Shown: positions 47,792-49,481 of the stretch, piece by piece | Layout of the letters: each line of letters begins with the position of its first letter | How positions within the stretch are numbered: the stretch's first letter is position 1 | Assembly (NCBI GenBank): GCA_017412585.1 | Contig: JAFPXK010000053.1 | Location: 1-49,481, forward strand | Direction: 5' to 3' | Length of the DNA stretch: 49,481 nucleotides | DNA from: Oscillospiraceae bacterium | GTDB taxonomy: Bacteria > Bacillota > Clostridia > Oscillospirales > Oscillospiraceae | Notes under the pieces: model-generated | Told to the model about the DNA's origin: nothing | Databases searched by the model: none | Seen by the model: the letters and a program-made list of their open reading frames with translations, nothing else | Translations under genes and position numbers: made by a program

Positions 47792-49481
47792 CGCTCATCG
47801 CCCTCCTTCTCTGTGGGAATCTGCTCCTGCCACAGCCTGGCATAGCGCCCGCCGCAGTGCATTAGCTCCCGGTGGCTGCCCTGTTCCACGATGCGTCCGG
47901 CCTCCATGACGTAAATGGTGTCGCAGCGCATGACGGTGCTGAGCCGGTGGGCGATGATGATGGTGGTGATGGTGTCGGGCAGGGCGTTGATGGTCTTCTC
48001 AATGGCCTTCTCCGTCACCGAGTCCAGATTGCTGGTGGCCTCGTCCATAATCAGCACGTCCGGCTTTTTCAGCAGGGCGCGGGCGATAGCAAGGCGTTGC
48101 TTTTGTCCGCCGGAGAGGTTGGCGCCGTTTTCCTCCAGCATGGTGTCGTAGCGCATGGGCAGTTTCTCGATGAACTCGTTGGCGCGGCTGAGCTTGCACG
48201 CCTCGATGATCTCCTCCAGCGGCGCGTGCTCGTTGCCGAGACACAGGTTTTCCCGGATGGTGCCGCTGAACAGGAAAATATCCTGGGAGATATAGGCGAT
48301 TTTGCCCCGAAGGGCCTCTAAGTTGATATCCTTCACATTGTAGCTGCCGAAGCAGATTTCGCCCTTCTCCCAGTCGTAGAAGTGCATCAGCAGCTTCACC
48401 AGCGTGGTCTTGCCGCTGCCGCTCTCCCCCACCAGCGCCACCCGCTCCCCGGCGCGTATCTCCATATTGATGTCCCGCAGCGTCAGATCCCGTGTGCCGT
48501 AGCGGAAATCCACGTGGGAGATATGGATAGGCTGGCGCATAGAGACATTCTTCAGTCGCTCGTGCTCATGCTCGTCCTTCTCCGAGGAGAGTACCAGAAT
48601 CTCCGACAGCCTGTCCGCCGCCACGATGGCGGTCTGCATGGTGGGTTGGAGGTTGATGAGGTTCTGAATGGGCGTGAGGAAATACCCCAGCAGGGCGTTG
48701 AACGTGATGAGCTGACCCATGGTCATCTTGCCGTCCAGCACCGCCGCCGTGCCCACCCACAAAATCACCGCCGTGCCGATGGCGGCGATGGTGGCCGTCA
48801 GCGACTGCTGGCCGTTGGACAGCGTCCCATTGTGGAACACGCTTTTGAGGAAGCGGATGAACAGCTTCTCCGTCTCATACTGGGCGTGGCGCTCGCTGTT
48901 GAAGGCCTTGATGGTCTCGATGCCGTTGAGGGACTCCACCAGGTACGACGTGGTCTGGGCGTTGTTCTCCATAATCTTCTCGTTGGCCTTGCGGATGGGC
49001 CTGTTGTAGGCGAAGACCACCACGGCGTACAGCGCCAGCAGCAGCACGGCGATGAAAAAGAGCCTGCTGCTCTGGGTGTACAGCACCACGCCTCCCACCG
49101 CCGCCATCAGCGTATCCACCATGATGGTCAGCGCCGCGCCGGAAATGGCGCTGCGAATCTGCCCCGCGTCGGCGTAGCGGGACACGATCTCGCCCACCCG
49201 CCGGGTGCCGAAGAAGCTCATGGGCAGGCTCAGGGTGTGCTGGTAATAGCCCAGGATCAGGGGAATGTCCAGCTTCTGGCTGAGGTAGAGCATCAAATGG
49301 TTGCGGAAATACTCCAAAAGCCCCTTGAAGATATACAGGGCGATCACGCCGAGGGAAACCACCGTCAGCGACCCGCGCAGATTGCCCGTCACCACGTCGT
49401 CCATGATGAAGCGGAAATAGAACGACGCGCCGATGCCCAGGGCGGTAATCAGCAGCGAGGCAAAGAAAATCTCCAGCAGCA
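47788..49481 (-). CDS. ABC exporter (membrane + ATPase domains), 5' end off window
   Basis: The frame is open to the right edge, beyond the first in-window ATG (49404), so the N-terminus is missing; 563 residues are visible. The membrane domain comes first (SQKLDIPLILGYYQHTLSLP, then RRVGEIVSRYADAGQIRSAI), followed by the ATPase domain. Motifs are GESGSGKTTL (Walker A), ISQDIFLFSGTIRENLCLGN (Q-loop), NLSGGQKQRLAIARALL, VLIMDEATSNLDS (Walker B) and IIAHRLSTV. The LPMSFFGTRRVGEIVSR stretch is typical of peptidase-containing (C39) bacteriocin exporters, whose Cys-protease domain would lie in the missing part; that is inference. The HlyD gene follows with a 4-nt overlap. Confidence 0.9.
   Translation of the reverse strand, partial: LLEIFFASLLITALGIGASFYFRFIMDDVVTGNLRGSLTVVSLGVIALYIFKGLLEYFRNHLMLYLSQKLDIPLILGYYQHTLSLPMSFFGTRRVGEIVSRYADAGQIRSAISGAALTIMVDTLMAAVGGVVLYTQSSRLFFIAVLLLALYAVVVFAYNRPIRKANEKIMENNAQTTSYLVESLNGIETIKAFNSERHAQYETEKLFIRFLKSVFHNGTLSNGQQSLTATIAAIGTAVILWVGTAAVLDGKMTMGQLITFNALLGYFLTPIQNLINLQPTMQTAIVAADRLSEILVLSSEKDEHEHERLKNVSMRQPIHISHVDFRYGTRDLTLRDINMEIRAGERVALVGESGSGKTTLVKLLMHFYDWEKGEICFGSYNVKDINLEALRGKIAYISQDIFLFSGTIRENLCLGNEHAPLEEIIEACKLSRANEFIEKLPMRYDTMLEENGANLSGGQKQRLAIARALLKKPDVLIMDEATSNLDSVTEKAIEKTINALPDTITTIIIAHRLSTVMRCDTIYVMEAGRIVEQGSHRELMHCGGRYARLWQEQIPTEKEGDER

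Overview
The window comes from the chromosome of a spore-forming, GC-rich member of the Clostridia, most likely the Oscillospiraceae (Oscillospirales). The evidence is the set of endospore genes (spo0A, spoIVB, spoVAD, spoVAE, a spoVAF/GerA-type gene and a SpoVD-type PBP), a Firmicutes-type division and cell-wall cluster opened by mraZ, a MurE carrying the DNPR motif of meso-diaminopimelate-adding enzymes, and intergenic GTAGGG-type palindromes. Genus and species cannot be fixed from the sequence alone.

Layout. (1) Positions 1-3100 have visibly lower GC and look accessory: the end of a secreted protein, a 43-residue Cys-containing peptide gene, a radical SAM/SPASM enzyme and a lipoprotein. 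This resembles a small RiPP (modified-peptide) locus, and it ends at a perfect 30-bp palindrome. (2) 3.1-16.5 kb is GC-rich core with an AI-2E-type permease, an RlmI-like methyltransferase, a cell-wall amidase, rny, a papain-like lipoprotein, a ymdB-like phosphodiesterase, asparaginase, a spoVAF-like gene and spoIVB. Three different type II toxin-antitoxin pairs are scattered through it. (3) 16.6-29.4 kb is the division/cell-wall cluster on the minus strand, in transcription order mraZ-rsmH-ftsL-spoVD-murE-mraY-ftsW-murG-murA-divIB-ftsZ. MraZ-type boxes lie next to its promoter, ftsZ has its own promoter, and murB, murC, murD, murF and ftsA are absent. (4) 29.7-34.5 kb is a six-gene minus-strand operon: HAD phosphatase, MFS transporter, GDPD, rsmD, coaD and a coiled-coil protein. 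(5) spo0A follows on the plus strand, with Spo0A boxes upstream. Its receiver domain has Glu where the phospho-accepting Asp should be. It is followed by about 1.1 kb of nested palindromic repeats. (6) 36.7-42.2 kb holds an XRE regulator, a tandem DUF4352 lipoprotein, spoVAE/spoVAD, a zinc-ribbon protein, a CDF metal transporter and a sirtuin. (7) Two tRNA-Leu genes (GAG and CAG anticodons) mark the edge of an AT-richer island (42.6-46.1 kb). The island carries two short ORFs and a two-gene operon of a calcineurin-like phosphoesterase and a helical-repeat protein. (8) From 46.2 kb to the right edge lie an HlyD-type adaptor and an ABC exporter (5' end off the window), a pair typical of peptide/bacteriocin export.

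The most notable points are the peptide plus radical SAM locus at the left edge, the Spo0A with a non-canonical receiver pocket, the phosphoesterase plus helical-repeat pair beside the tRNA genes, the DinJ-like antitoxin paired with a zeta-type kinase, and the dense palindromic repeat block behind spo0A. No sequence search could be run. Family names rest on motifs, length and neighbourhood.
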